Shown piece after piece: positions 1-7,224 of a stretch of 9,998 nucleotides of DNA. Below the pieces are notes generated by a model. The model saw only the letters and a list, made by a program, of their open reading frames with translations. It was not told the origin of the DNA and ran no database searches. Source of the stretch: Lysobacteraceae bacterium (GTDB lineage Bacteria; Pseudomonadota; Gammaproteobacteria; Xanthomonadales; Rhodanobacteraceae); assembly GCA_018971925.1 (NCBI GenBank), contig JAGWZT010000042.1, positions 1-9,998 on the forward strand, written 5' to 3'. The position numbers were made by a program, and so were the translations under genes. Each line of letters begins with the position of its first letter. Position 1 is the first letter of the stretch.

Positions 1-639
1 TTGCGGGTGTTGCTGGCCGGCCTTGCAATGGTGTCGGCGTGCGGACTGCTTTCGGGTTGCGGCTACAACCAAATCCAGAAGAAAGACGAGGCGGTCAAGG
101 CCGCGTGGTCGGAAGTGGTCAACCAGTACCAGCGGCGCGCCGACCTGGTGCCGAACCTGGTCGCGACGGTCAAGGGCTACGCCGCGCACGAGGAACAGGT
201 GTTCCGCGAAGTCACCGATGCGCGCGCGAAGGTCGGGCAAGTCACCGTCAACGCCGACGATGCAGCGTCGCTCGCCAAATACCAGGCCGTGCAGGGCGAG
301 TTGTCCAGCGCGTTGACGCGTCTGATGGCGGTGTCGGAAAACTATCCGAACCTGAAAGCCGACGGCTTGTTCCAGAACCTGCAGGCGCAGCTGGAGGGCA
401 CCGAGAATCGCATCACCGTGGCGCGCCATCGCTACGTCGAAGCGGTGCAGGACTACAACAGTTACATCCGCGGCTTTCCGGTCAACCTGACCGCCAAGGC
501 GTTCGGGTACGAGGTGAAGCCGAACTTCACCGTGGAAAACGAGGCAGCGATTTCGACCGCCCCGAAGGTGGATTTCGGCAGCGCACCGGTGTCGACTCCG
601 CCGCCTCCCGCACCCATGCCGGCTTCGAGCACGCATTGA
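1..639 (+). CDS. lemA: LemA family lipoprotein
   Basis: LemA-family protein, 212 residues as read from the first base of the window (TTG). The N-terminus is a lipoprotein signal: a short hydrophobic stretch, then a lipobox LSGC with the acceptor Cys at residue 20, directly followed by GYNQIQ. The family core follows: an Ala/Glu-rich helical region with VVNQYQRRADLVPNLV and VKGYAAHEEQVF, which is diagnostic of LemA, and later NYPNLKA. The tail from about residue 190 is Pro/Ala-rich (STPPPPAPMP). LemA proteins are membrane-anchored helical proteins of unclear biochemical role, usually encoded beside TPM/YgcG proteins, as here. Because the signal peptide and lipobox look complete, TTG at position 1 may be the true start. 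The ribosome binding site lies outside the window, so a start further upstream cannot be excluded. A 108-base gap with palindromes separates it from the next gene's preferred start. Confidence 0.9.
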   Translation: MRVLLAGLAMVSACGLLSGCGYNQIQKKDEAVKAAWSEVVNQYQRRADLVPNLVATVKGYAAHEEQVFREVTDARAKVGQVTVNADDAASLAKYQAVQGELSSALTRLMAVSENYPNLKADGLFQNLQAQLEGTENRITVARHRYVEAVQDYNSYIRGFPVNLTAKAFGYEVKPNFTVENEAAISTAPKVDFGSAPVSTPPPPAPMPASSTH

Positions 640-663
640 AATACTGACATGCCCTTCGACCCC

Positions 664-722
664 GATTCCGTTCGCACTGAGCGTCGCGGTGAAGCCGCGG
701 AGTCGAAGTGGCGAACGGAATC
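664..722. repeat. REP-like nested palindrome between lemA and the TPM gene
   Basis: A nested inverted repeat. The outer arms are a perfect 12-base match (GATTCCGTTCGC at 664-675 against its reverse complement at 711-722). The pairing continues inward for three more pairs (676-678 with 707-709) past one bulged base. Inside lies a second 5-bp stem (685-689 with 695-699) around a 5-base loop. The text between, with CACTGAGCG on one side and GAGTCGAAGTG on the other, resembles the dispersed intergenic REP-type palindromes of Xanthomonadales and other GC-rich bacteria. No second copy is evident in this window, so its repeated nature is inferred from its form. Confidence 0.6.
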
Positions 723-724
723 CA

Positions 725-739
725 CGCTCGGGGCGAGCG
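725..739 (+). promoter_or_regulatory. Short hairpin just upstream of the TPM gene start
   Basis: CGCTCG-GGG-CGAGCG is a perfect 6-bp stem with a 3-base loop ending 8 bases before the preferred ATG at 748. The only Shine-Dalgarno-like purine run for that ATG (GGGGCGAG, 730-737) lies in the loop and 3' arm, so the folded RNA would partly hide it. This could affect translation of the second gene relative to lemA, or it may be part of the neighbouring REP-like element. The structure is visible in the sequence. Function is inference. Confidence 0.35.
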
Positions 740-747
740 GTCCCCGC

Positions 748-1653
748 ATGCGTATTTTCTTCAATGCGATGGCGTGGTTGGTTTTGGCTGGCGCGTGCCT
801 GTTCGTCTTCTCCGGCGTCGCGCGCGCCGACATTGCGGTGCCGACGCTGAAAGCGCGCGTCACCGACCTGACCGGAACGCTTACGGCGCAACAGACGCAG
901 CAACTGGAAGCGCAACTCGCCGCACTCGAACGGCGCAAGGGCGCGCAGGTCGTGGTGTTGATGCTGCCGTCCACGCAACCCGAGGACATCGCCGATTACG
1001 CGACGCGCGTGTTCGATCAGTGGAAGATCGGGCGCAAGAACGTGGACGACGGCGTGCTGGTGGTCGTGGCCAGGGACGATCATCGCGCGATGATCGAAAC
1101 CGGTTATGGCCTTGAAGGCGCGATTCCCGACGCCGCGGCTTCGCGCATCATCCGCGAATACATGTCGCCGAAGTTCCGGGTGAACGATTTCTACGGTGGC
1201 TTGAACGACGCGATCGGTGCGATGACAAAACTGATCGATGGCGAACCGTTGCCACCGCCGCTGCAGGGCCCGCAGCGCAATAGCGGTGGTGTGGCGCACG
1301 GGCAGGATTGGTTCACCGGCCTGCTGGTCGCGGGTTTCATGCTGGTGTGGGCGCGCGGAATGTTCGGCAGGTTGCCGCGGGTGCCGCGCGCGGGCGCGGT
1401 GGGTGCCTTGACCGGCGCGCTGTCGTGGCTGTTCAGCGGACTGTGGCCGCTGGGGCTGGCGTTCGGCGTGATCGGATTGGTGTTCGGTTTCGTCGGCGGC
1501 ACCGGCGGCACCTTCGCGCGGCGCGGGGGCTTTGGCGGGTGGGGCGGCTTCGGAGGCGGTGGTTTCGGCGGAGGCGGCGGCTTTGGCGGGGGTGGCGGAT
1601 TTTCCGGTGGCGGTGGCGGCACCGGCGGCGGCGGTGCTTCGGGGAGTTGGTGA
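748..1653 (+). CDS. Exported TPM-domain protein, YgcG family, Gly-rich C-terminus
   Basis: TPM-domain protein (YgcG type), 301 residues from ATG 748. This start gives a clean signal peptide: MRIFFNAM, a hydrophobic core, then VARA|D with cleavage after residue 27. The open frame extends to ATG 649, but the extra 33 residues are charged, are encoded by a REP-like palindrome, and would bury the signal peptide, so 748 is preferred. The TPM domain spans about residues 35-155 (VTDLTGTLT, DDGVLVVVARDDHRAMIETGYGLEG, PKFRVNDFYGGL). One or more membrane segments follow at about 188-250, then a Gly-rich tail ending GASGSW. TPM domains occur in photosystem II repair phosphatases and in membrane proteins paired with LemA. 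The reaction of this bacterial branch is not established. It lies downstream of lemA, and its stop overlaps the next start. Confidence 0.88.
   Translation: MRIFFNAMAWLVLAGACLFVFSGVARADIAVPTLKARVTDLTGTLTAQQTQQLEAQLAALERRKGAQVVVLMLPSTQPEDIADYATRVFDQWKIGRKNVDDGVLVVVARDDHRAMIETGYGLEGAIPDAAASRIIREYMSPKFRVNDFYGGLNDAIGAMTKLIDGEPLPPPLQGPQRNSGGVAHGQDWFTGLLVAGFMLVWARGMFGRLPRVPRAGAVGALTGALSWLFSGLWPLGLAFGVIGLVFGFVGGTGGTFARRGGFGGWGGFGGGGFGGGGGFGGGGGFSGGGGGTGGGGASGSW
1525..1650 (+). repeat. Low-complexity GGC/GGT-rich tract encoding a poly-Gly tail
   Basis: About 125 bases of irregular GGN repeats encode Gly runs broken by Phe, Trp, Ser and Thr (GGFGGGGGF-type units) at the C-terminus of the TPM protein. 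Such tails are common in this family. The repeats are imperfect but slippage-prone, so length may vary between strains. The opposite strand is open and would read as a Pro-rich protein, which I regard as an artefact. Confidence 0.8.
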
Positions 1654-2144
1654 TGGATGCGATGCGATGGTTGAGGCACTGGTTCCATGCGCCCGCGAGC
1701 CGGGCGTTCCCGCCTGCCGCGATGCAGGAAATCCAGGAGGCGATCGCGCGTGGCGAGGTGAAGCACGACGGCGAGATCTGCTTCGCGGTCGAGGCGCGCC
1801 TGCCCGCGCGCTACCTGATCGGCGGGCGCCGCATCCGCGCGCGCGCGGAAAGCGTTTTCGGCGACCTCAAGGTTTGGGATACCGAACGCCGCACGGGCGT
1901 CCTGATTTACGTGTTGCTGGGCGATTACACGATCGAGATCATTCCGGATCGCGGCGTGACGGCGCGGGTGCCGGAGGGTTCATGGGAACGCATCATCGGG
2001 TTCATGAGCGAACAGTTCCGGCAGGAGCACTGGAAGGAAGGCGCGCTGGACGGCATCATCGCCACCCACAACCTGCTGGAGTTGTACCTGCCGCCGGGCC
2101 CCGGCCGCCGCAATGCATTGCCGGATGCGCCAGTGGTGTTGTGA
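1653..2144 (+). CDS. Small TPM-domain protein, probably cytoplasmic
   Basis: A second TPM-domain protein, 163 residues, with no signal peptide and no membrane segment, so probably cytoplasmic or peripheral. ATG 1653 overlaps the preceding TGA (TGATG), and GGGGAG at 1641-1646 gives a well-spaced ribosome binding site. This supports coupled translation and excludes the longer open frame that runs upstream from 1308. Visible features are HDGEICFAVEARLP near the start of the domain, AESVFGDLKVWDTE, then GVLIYVLLGDYTIEIIPDRG, the counterpart of the DDGVLVVVARDDHRAMIETG strand pair in its larger neighbour. The C-terminal part is helical and ends with a Pro-rich stretch. Close relatives sit third in lemA-TPM-TPM operons of Xanthomonadales (from memory). 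No catalytic role is assigned. The three proteins probably act together at the inner membrane, which is inference from synteny. Confidence 0.87.
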   Translation: MDAMRWLRHWFHAPASRAFPPAAMQEIQEAIARGEVKHDGEICFAVEARLPARYLIGGRRIRARAESVFGDLKVWDTERRTGVLIYVLLGDYTIEIIPDRGVTARVPEGSWERIIGFMSEQFRQEHWKEGALDGIIATHNLLELYLPPGPGRRNALPDAPVVL

Positions 2145-2145
2145 A

Positions 2146-2173
2146 CGCGCGGTTAGTTCGCGAGTGCCGCGCG
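2146..2173. terminator. Possible shared stem-loop at the convergent gene ends
   Basis: CGCGCGG at 2146-2152 pairs perfectly with 2167-2173 around a 14-base loop. It begins just past the TPM gene stop and overlaps the last codons and stop of the opposing yyaL gene. No T-run follows on either strand, so it would be a weak or factor-dependent terminator at best. In such GC-rich sequence a chance match is quite possible. Confidence 0.22.
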
Positions 2174-4255
2174 CAATGCATCGGCGAGGGCGTCAGGCGA
2201 AGTGACCGGCGCCTGGCAAGTCAGTCCCGAACACACGTACGCGGCGCCATCATCGTGTGATGCGCGCGTCGCGAGCACGCCGGGCAGATGGGTTGCATCG
2301 GCGGGAATCAGGAACGCATCGACAGGGTCGCCGCCGGGCATGAGGCCCGCGCCGTGCAAAGCCGAATGCATGGCCGCCTGCCAATCCGCTGCACGCGCCG
2401 CGGGGCAGCGCACCACAATCTGCAGGCGCGGATGGGCGGATTCAGCCAGCGCGCGCAACAGCGTTGGGCACGCATCGGGGTAGCGGTTCAATGCACCGGC
2501 CGCGGCTTGCAGTGCACGCGAGGCGCGATCGAGATAGCGTACGTCGCCGATGAGGTGACCCAATCGCAACAGCGAACGGATGGCCATGGCGCTGCCGTTC
2601 GGCAAGGCGTCGTCCATCCAGCTTTCGTTGTGGGTCAGCGGCGTGGCGTGTTGCGGTGTCGAAAAGCGGAATGCGCCGGATGTTTCGTCGTCGAACCTGT
2701 CCAGCAATGCGTCGGCGAGCGTGATCGCCCAATCCAGGTCACGCGGCTCGAAGGCCAGTTGCATGGTTTCGATCAAGGCATCCAGGAGAAACGCATGGTC
2801 GTCGAGAAAGCCGGCGGTGCGCCAGGAGGGCTCCGCTGCATTGGCGTACAGGTGTCCGTCGATCCAGACCGCCTCGCGAAGTCCAGCCAATGCGCGGCGT
2901 GCCATGCCGGCGCAACGCGCGTCGTCCAAAAGCCGCGCGCAGCGTGCAAGGCCTGATATGGCGAGGGCGTTCCACGCCGTGAGGATCTTGTCGTCGCGCG
3001 CAGGCGGGACGCGCGTGGCGCGGGCATCGAGCAGGCGACGGCGAATGGCGTCGAGCCGGGCCGTGATTTCCGTCGGCGCCAGAGTGAAGCGATCGGCCAG
3101 CGAACTGACCGGAACAGCGCGCAGCAAGTGCCACGCGCGGCCCTCGAAGTTGGGCGGCCCATCCAGTCCGAATGCTGCCTCCGCGAGCTTGAAATCCGCA
3201 TCATCCAGTGCGGCGCGTACTTCATCGCGGGTCCACAGGTAATACCTGCCTTCCTCGTGTTCGCTGTCCGCGTCGAGTGAGCTGAAAAATGCGCCGCCGG
3301 ACGCGGTCATTTCGCGCGTGAGCCAATCCATGATGCCTTGCGTGACCGTCGTTGCTTCTTCCCGCAGCGCAGAGTCGGCGCCGGCGTCTGCCGCGATGCG
3401 CGCGTAGACCGGCAGCAACTGCGCGTTGTCGTACAGCATTTTTTCGAAGTGCGGGATGGTCCAGTCCGCGTCCACGCAATAGCGGAAGAACCCGCCGCCC
3501 AGGTGATCCCGCAGGCCACGCGCCGCCATGTTCGCGAGCGTGAGATGCGCCATCCGGGTCGCGCGTGGGTTCGCTCCGCCGGTATCGAGCAACCATTCCA
3601 ACTCGGTCGCACGCGGAAACTTGGGTGCGCCCTTGTTGCCGCCGTGCTGGTCATCGAAACGTGTGGCGATGCGCTGCAGCGCGGCCGTCTGCACAGTGGT
3701 GGGCTCAACCGGGTGCTCCGGAGAGCCGGCATGCGCGTGCTGCAGCCAATCGCGCAGTTGCCCGGCTTGCCCGCGAAGCTCCGCCCGATGGTTGTCGAAG
3801 TATTCGCGCACGCGTTGCAGCACTTCCGGAAAACCCGGCAACCCATGCCGCGGTGCCGGAGGAAAGTACGTGCCGATGTAGAACGGCGAGAGATCCTGCG
3901 GATCGAGGAATGCCGTCAACGGCCACCCGCCGCCGCGACCGCTGAGCGCCTGATGTGCCAGTTGGAACACCCGGTCGATGTCGGGCCGTTCCTCGCGATC
4001 GAGCTTGATGTTCACGAACGCGCGGTTCATCGCGGCGGCGATGCCGGGATTTTCGAAACATTCGTGCGCCATCACGTGACACCAGTGGCAGGCGCTGTAG
4101 CCGATCGAAAGCAGGATCGGTGTGTCGGTTGCGCGCGCATGCACCAGCGCCGCATCGTCCCAAGGCTGCCAGTTGACAGGATTGCCGGCGTGCTGGCGGA
4201 GGTAAGGGCTGGATGCGTCGCCCAGCCGATTGCGCGCGATGTCGTCGTTGCTCAT
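2153..4255 (-). CDS. yyaL: YyaL/SPATA20-type thioredoxin-domain protein (DUF255)
   Basis: Large DUF255 protein, 700 residues, close to the usual family length (about 670-700). Residues 1-165 form the thioredoxin-like domain: SSPYLRQHAGNPVNW at 15-29, then the hallmark YSACHWCHVM with Cys56 and Cys59 as the CXXC pair, LDREERPDID at 85-94, and GGGWPLTAFLDP. The rest resembles an alpha/alpha-barrel of the six-hairpin glycosidase or N-acylglucosamine 2-epimerase fold, with the conserved HFEKMLYDNAQLLPVYA and the NFEGRAWHL segment. No signal peptide is seen, so it is cytoplasmic. The substrate is unknown; the family is often described only as a thioredoxin-domain protein. ATG 4255 is preferred because the conserved region begins within 15 residues, although no strong ribosome binding site precedes it. 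The gene is intact, converges on the TPM operon and is divergent from rlmI. Confidence 0.92.
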   Translation of the reverse strand: MSNDDIARNRLGDASSPYLRQHAGNPVNWQPWDDAALVHARATDTPILLSIGYSACHWCHVMAHECFENPGIAAAMNRAFVNIKLDREERPDIDRVFQLAHQALSGRGGGWPLTAFLDPQDLSPFYIGTYFPPAPRHGLPGFPEVLQRVREYFDNHRAELRGQAGQLRDWLQHAHAGSPEHPVEPTTVQTAALQRIATRFDDQHGGNKGAPKFPRATELEWLLDTGGANPRATRMAHLTLANMAARGLRDHLGGGFFRYCVDADWTIPHFEKMLYDNAQLLPVYARIAADAGADSALREEATTVTQGIMDWLTREMTASGGAFFSSLDADSEHEEGRYYLWTRDEVRAALDDADFKLAEAAFGLDGPPNFEGRAWHLLRAVPVSSLADRFTLAPTEITARLDAIRRRLLDARATRVPPARDDKILTAWNALAISGLARCARLLDDARCAGMARRALAGLREAVWIDGHLYANAAEPSWRTAGFLDDHAFLLDALIETMQLAFEPRDLDWAITLADALLDRFDDETSGAFRFSTPQHATPLTHNESWMDDALPNGSAMAIRSLLRLGHLIGDVRYLDRASRALQAAAGALNRYPDACPTLLRALAESAHPRLQIVVRCPAARAADWQAAMHSALHGAGLMPGGDPVDAFLIPADATHLPGVLATRASHDDGAAYVCSGLTCQAPVTSPDALADALRAALAN

Positions 4256-4298
4256 GCCGCCATGCTAACAACCCCGGGAGGCTGTAATCGCGGATCGC

Positions 4299-4328
4299 TT
4301 GGCGGCACACGTACGGTTCCGATATTGT
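4299..4328 (+). promoter_or_regulatory. Candidate sigma-70 promoter for the rRNA methyltransferase gene
   Basis: TTGGCG at 4299-4304 and TATTGT at 4323-4328 are 18 bases apart, each matching the sigma-70 -35 and -10 consensus at 4 of 6 positions. Initiation near 4335 would leave a leader of about 20 bases containing GGAAAG (4345-4350), well placed for the GTG at 4356. It lies in the 100-base gap between divergent genes, where a promoter is required in each direction. I see no convincing counterpart for yyaL on the other strand. Confidence 0.35.
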
Positions 4329-4355
4329 GCGGAGTCGATTTTCCGGAAAGTCATC

Positions 4356-5564
4356 GTGAACCAGCCAGTCGAATACCCCGCGTTGTATCTGAAACGTGGC
4401 GAGGACGCGCGCCTGCGCGCCGGGCACCTGTGGGTGTTTTCGAACGAAGTTGACGTGGCGCGTTCGCCGTTGGCCGATTTCCAGCCGGGCGAGCCGTGCG
4501 TCGTTGTCGCCGCCAACGGCAAGCCCATTGGCGTTGGCTACGTCAATCCGCGTTCGCTGATCTGCGCACGGTTGGTGGCGCGCGGAGTGGAGCACGCGCT
4601 TGATGCGCCGCTGCTGACGCACCGCTTGCAGGTGGCGCTGGCGTTGCGCGAACGCCTGTACGCCGAACCGTATTACCGCCTGTTGTATGGCGAATCGGAC
4701 GGTGTACCGGGCCTGACGCTGGACCGTTTCGATGACGTGGTCGTCGCGCAGGCCACCACGGCCGGCATCGAACGCCTGAAACCGCAGGTCGAAGCCGCGG
4801 TGAAAAAGGTGATCAAGCCGCGCGCACTGATCTGGAAGAACGACGCAGGGGTCCGCGCGCTGGAAGGCTTGATGGAATACGCGGACGTCGGCTTCGGCGA
4901 TCCGCCCGGTGCACTGCAGGTGCGCGAGGGTGGCATGGAATTCGCGGTGGATGCGATCGGTGGCCAGAAGACGGGTTGGTTCTACGACCAACGCGCCAAC
5001 CGCGATGCGTTGGCACCATACGTCAAGGGCGCGCGGGTGCTGGACATGTTCGCCTACCTCGGCGCTTGGGGCCTGCGCGCGGCGGCGATGGGCGCGAAGG
5101 AAGTCGCGTGCGTGGACGCGTCGGCGTCGGCGGTGAAGCTGATCGGAGAGAACGCGGCACGCAACGGGCTGGCCGATCGCGTACGCGCCGAGCGTGCGGA
5201 TGCATTCGATTTCCTGAAGGACCTGCGTGAGCGCCGCGAACACTTCGACGTGGTGATCCTCGATCCACCCGCGTTCGTCAAGCGCAGGAAGGATCTGAAG
5301 GAAGGCGCGCTGGCGTATCGCCGGATCAACGAATTGGCGATGCAGGTGCTGGCGCGCGACGGCATCCTGTTGACCTGTTCGTGCTCGTACCACATGCCGC
5401 GTGCGGCGCTGCTCGATGCAGTGCAGAAAGACGCGCGCCACCTTGACCGCGGCGCGCAGGTGTTGCAGTCGTTGCAACAGGCACCCGATCACCCCGTGCA
5501 CCCGGCGATCCCGGAAACCGATTACCTGAAAGGGTTTGTCTGCCGGGTGCTGCCCGCTACGTAA
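4356..5564 (+). CDS. rlmI: 23S rRNA (cytosine-C5) methyltransferase, RlmI-like
   Basis: SAM-dependent rRNA methyltransferase of the RlmI/RlmK family, 402 residues (RlmI is about 396). RlmI makes m5C at position 1962 of 23S rRNA. The N-terminal PUA-like RNA-binding domain covers about residues 8-80 (LKRGEDARLRAGHLWVFSNE, PRSLICARLV). A middle domain follows (YGESDGVPGLTLDRF). The Rossmann methyltransferase domain has KTGWFYDQRANR at 205-216, the SAM-binding loop LDMFAYLGAWGLRAA at 229-243, acidic CVDAS at 252-256, LDPPAF at 302-307, and the Cys-bearing TCSCSYH at 340-346. GTG 4356 is chosen because GGAAAG lies 5 bases upstream and the conserved PUA motif begins soon after. An upstream TTG at 4299 would add 19 unconserved residues and overlap the promoter region. 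The Cys motif favours m5C activity; exact target specificity is inferred. Confidence 0.9.
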   Translation: MNQPVEYPALYLKRGEDARLRAGHLWVFSNEVDVARSPLADFQPGEPCVVVAANGKPIGVGYVNPRSLICARLVARGVEHALDAPLLTHRLQVALALRERLYAEPYYRLLYGESDGVPGLTLDRFDDVVVAQATTAGIERLKPQVEAAVKKVIKPRALIWKNDAGVRALEGLMEYADVGFGDPPGALQVREGGMEFAVDAIGGQKTGWFYDQRANRDALAPYVKGARVLDMFAYLGAWGLRAAAMGAKEVACVDASASAVKLIGENAARNGLADRVRAERADAFDFLKDLRERREHFDVVILDPPAFVKRRKDLKEGALAYRRINELAMQVLARDGILLTCSCSYHMPRAALLDAVQKDARHLDRGAQVLQSLQQAPDHPVHPAIPETDYLKGFVCRVLPAT

Positions 5565-5600
5565 CGTGGCGCCCATCCGTCACGTGGGGAACGGGTGCTT

Positions 5601-5606
5601 TATGAT
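5601..5606 (+). promoter_or_regulatory. Candidate -10 element for the nagZ operon
   Basis: TATGAT at 5601-5606 matches the sigma-70 -10 consensus at 5 of 6 positions, in the 83-base gap between the methyltransferase stop and the nagZ ATG. Initiation near 5613 would give a leader of about 35 bases. I find no good -35 at the expected distance, and no clear Shine-Dalgarno sequence before ATG 5648. Read-through from the upstream gene is also possible. Confidence 0.3.
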
Positions 5607-5647
5607 CGCAAGCTTCGGCATGGCTGCCGCAATCCACAGCACTCTTC

Positions 5648-6667
5648 ATGTTGATCGTCGGAATCGAAGGCAAGCAGCTCGCCGCACACGAACGCGCCCG
5701 CCTGCTGGCGCCCGAAGTGAGCGGCGCGATCCTGTTCACCCGCAACTACGAAAGCCGCGGGCAACTGGCGCGGCTGGTCGCGTCCATCCGCGAATTGCGC
5801 GGCGATAATTTCGTGTTGAGCGTGGATCACGAAGGCGGCCCCGTACAGCGATTCCGCGAAGGGTTCACGCGCTTGCCGCCGCTGGCGCGCATCGGCGCGC
5901 TGTATCGGCGTGATCGCGCTGCCGGCATTGCGATGGCGGAGCAGCACGCGATCGTGATGGCCAGCGAAGTGCGCGCCTGCGACATCGATATTTCGTTCGC
6001 GCCGGTGGTCGATCTCGCGCGCGGCAACCGCGTCATCGCGGAGCGCGCGTTCGACCCGGACCCGCAGATCGTGGCCGAACTGGCCGCGGGTTACGTGCGG
6101 GGCATGCGCCTGGCCGGCATGGCGGCGACCGTGAAGCATTACCCGGGCCACGGCTCGGTTCCCGAAGACACGCACCTCGAGGCCGCGATCGATCCTCGCC
6201 CGTTGAGCGCCATCCGCGAGAGCGACTTGGTTCCATTTGTCGAAGGGTTCGCGGCCGGCGCCGAAGCGGTGATGGTTGCGCATGTCACCTATCCGGCGGT
6301 CGACGCGCTGGCAGCGGGTTATTCAAAAATCTGGATCAATGGCGTGTTGCGCGGCGAGATGGGATATCGCGGCGTGGTGTTCAGCGACGACGTGGGCATG
6401 GCTGCGGCGGAATCGGCGGGCGGCATCGGCGAACGCGTGATCGCGCATCTCGATGCCGGTTGCGATCTGGTACTGGTATGTCATCCGTCGATGGTGGACG
6501 CGGCGATCGAGTCCGTGCGCTGCCGCGCGCCGTGCGCCCAGGAAAAAATCGCGACACTGCGCGGCACGGTGGCGCCCGACTGGGATTCCCTGTCGACCGA
6601 TCCGCAACACGCGCGTTACGTGGCGGCGCTGGCGACCCTGGCCGCGCCGGAAACGGTCCGCGCATGA
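5648..6667 (+). CDS. nagZ: Beta-N-acetylhexosaminidase NagZ
   Basis: Family 3 glycoside hydrolase NagZ, 339 residues, the usual length. It removes N-acetylglucosamine from 1,6-anhydro-muropeptides in the cytoplasm during peptidoglycan recycling; in enterobacteria and pseudomonads its product controls AmpC beta-lactamase induction. The start MLIVGIEG matches the family N-terminus, and there is no signal peptide. Visible motifs are SVDHEGGPVQRFREGF at 58-73, APVVDLARGNRVI at 118-130 and KHYPGHG at 163-169. The general acid/base dyad is Asp174-Thr-His176, and the nucleophile lies in FSDDVGM with Asp248. As I recall the Salmonella NagZ numbering, these positions coincide with it. The final ~50 residues are less conserved. 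The stop overlaps the next start (ATGA), so nagZ heads a translationally coupled operon. No ampG, ampD or nagK is visible in the window. Confidence 0.94.
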   Translation: MLIVGIEGKQLAAHERARLLAPEVSGAILFTRNYESRGQLARLVASIRELRGDNFVLSVDHEGGPVQRFREGFTRLPPLARIGALYRRDRAAGIAMAEQHAIVMASEVRACDIDISFAPVVDLARGNRVIAERAFDPDPQIVAELAAGYVRGMRLAGMAATVKHYPGHGSVPEDTHLEAAIDPRPLSAIRESDLVPFVEGFAAGAEAVMVAHVTYPAVDALAAGYSKIWINGVLRGEMGYRGVVFSDDVGMAAAESAGGIGERVIAHLDAGCDLVLVCHPSMVDAAIESVRCRAPCAQEKIATLRGTVAPDWDSLSTDPQHARYVAALATLAAPETVRA

Positions 6668-7224
6668 GCGCGGTCGAACATCCGCTGGCGGTCGCGTTGC
6701 CGCGCGCCGAACGTCTCCACGACCACGCAACGCTGGAAGCCGCGATCGCGCGCATGGGGAAGGCCATCGCCGACACGCTGGGAGGCGAGCGTGCGGTGTT
6801 CCTGACCGTGATGAACGGCGGGATGTTTTTCGCCGCGCCCCTTGCGCTGGCCATCGGTTGCGACCTCGAATTCGATTACGTGCACGCGACCCGTTACGGC
6901 GACGCAACGGTGGGCCGCGAGATCCAATGGCGCCGCCGTCCGCAGGCGCGGCTTGCGGGACGCACGGTGATCCTCGCCGATGACATCCTGGACGAGGGCT
7001 ACACCTTGGCCGCCTTGCGGGACTACTGCGCCGCGGAAGGCGCGAAGCGCGTGCTGATCGCGGTGCTGTGCGAGAAACGCCATGATCGCCGCGTGGCGGG
7101 GCTGCAAGCGGATTTCGTCGGCGTAGAGGTGCCCGACCGCTACGTGTTCGGCTACGGGCTCGACTATTTCGGGCAGGGGCGCAATCTGCCGGCCATCTAC
7201 GCGTTGCCGGAGGGCGAGGCATGA
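6664..7224 (+). CDS. hpt: Hypoxanthine-guanine phosphoribosyltransferase
   Basis: Purine phosphoribosyltransferase, 186 residues, the usual size for bacterial HPRT. It converts hypoxanthine or guanine plus PRPP to IMP or GMP in the cytoplasm. The PRPP-binding signature is VILADDILDEGYTL at residues 102-115 (Asp106/Asp107), a proteobacterial variant of the more familiar VEDIIDTG form. Other marks are MNGGMFFAAPL at 50-60, the flexible-loop TRYGDATVGREIQW at 76-89, and the purine-pocket VPDRYVFGYGLDY at 156-168. ATG 6664 overlaps the nagZ TGA by four bases (ATGA), and the next gene overlaps in the same way. The open frame extends upstream to 6460, but that part shadows nagZ. Placed before a methylthioinosine phosphorylase gene, it probably re-uses the hypoxanthine that enzyme releases. 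Preference for hypoxanthine over guanine cannot be read from the sequence. Confidence 0.92.
   Translation: MSAVEHPLAVALPRAERLHDHATLEAAIARMGKAIADTLGGERAVFLTVMNGGMFFAAPLALAIGCDLEFDYVHATRYGDATVGREIQWRRRPQARLAGRTVILADDILDEGYTLAALRDYCAAEGAKRVLIAVLCEKRHDRRVAGLQADFVGVEVPDRYVFGYGLDYFGQGRNLPAIYALPEGEA

Noticed and set aside
102..113. LemA-TPM genes considered as a toxin or defence module
   Set aside because: The trio is a widespread conserved chromosomal operon, with no nuclease, toxin or mobile context here.
664..739. Palindromes considered as a CRISPR repeat or transposon end
   Set aside because: There is a single copy, no regular spacing, no flanking target duplication and no transposase in the window.
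1740..1747. GCGATCGC octamers (also near 6745 and 8753) as a HIP1-like dispersed motif
   Set aside because: Only about three copies are seen in 10 kb, expected by chance in DNA this rich in CG and GATC.
1191..1766. A Pro-rich open frame on the minus strand
   Set aside because: It is the antisense of the Gly-rich tail of the TPM protein; the Pro runs are an artefact of GGN repeats.
3338..4453. A plus-strand open frame of 371 codons antisense to yyaL
   Set aside because: Shadow of the DUF255 gene in GC-rich DNA; it has no motif, and it runs past the divergent promoter region into rlmI.
3705..5576. A long minus-strand open frame of about 620 codons spanning the yyaL-rlmI junction
   Set aside because: It overlaps two well-supported genes in other frames and is rich in Arg, Gln and His, as expected from the antisense of GCG-rich codons; no recognisable domain.
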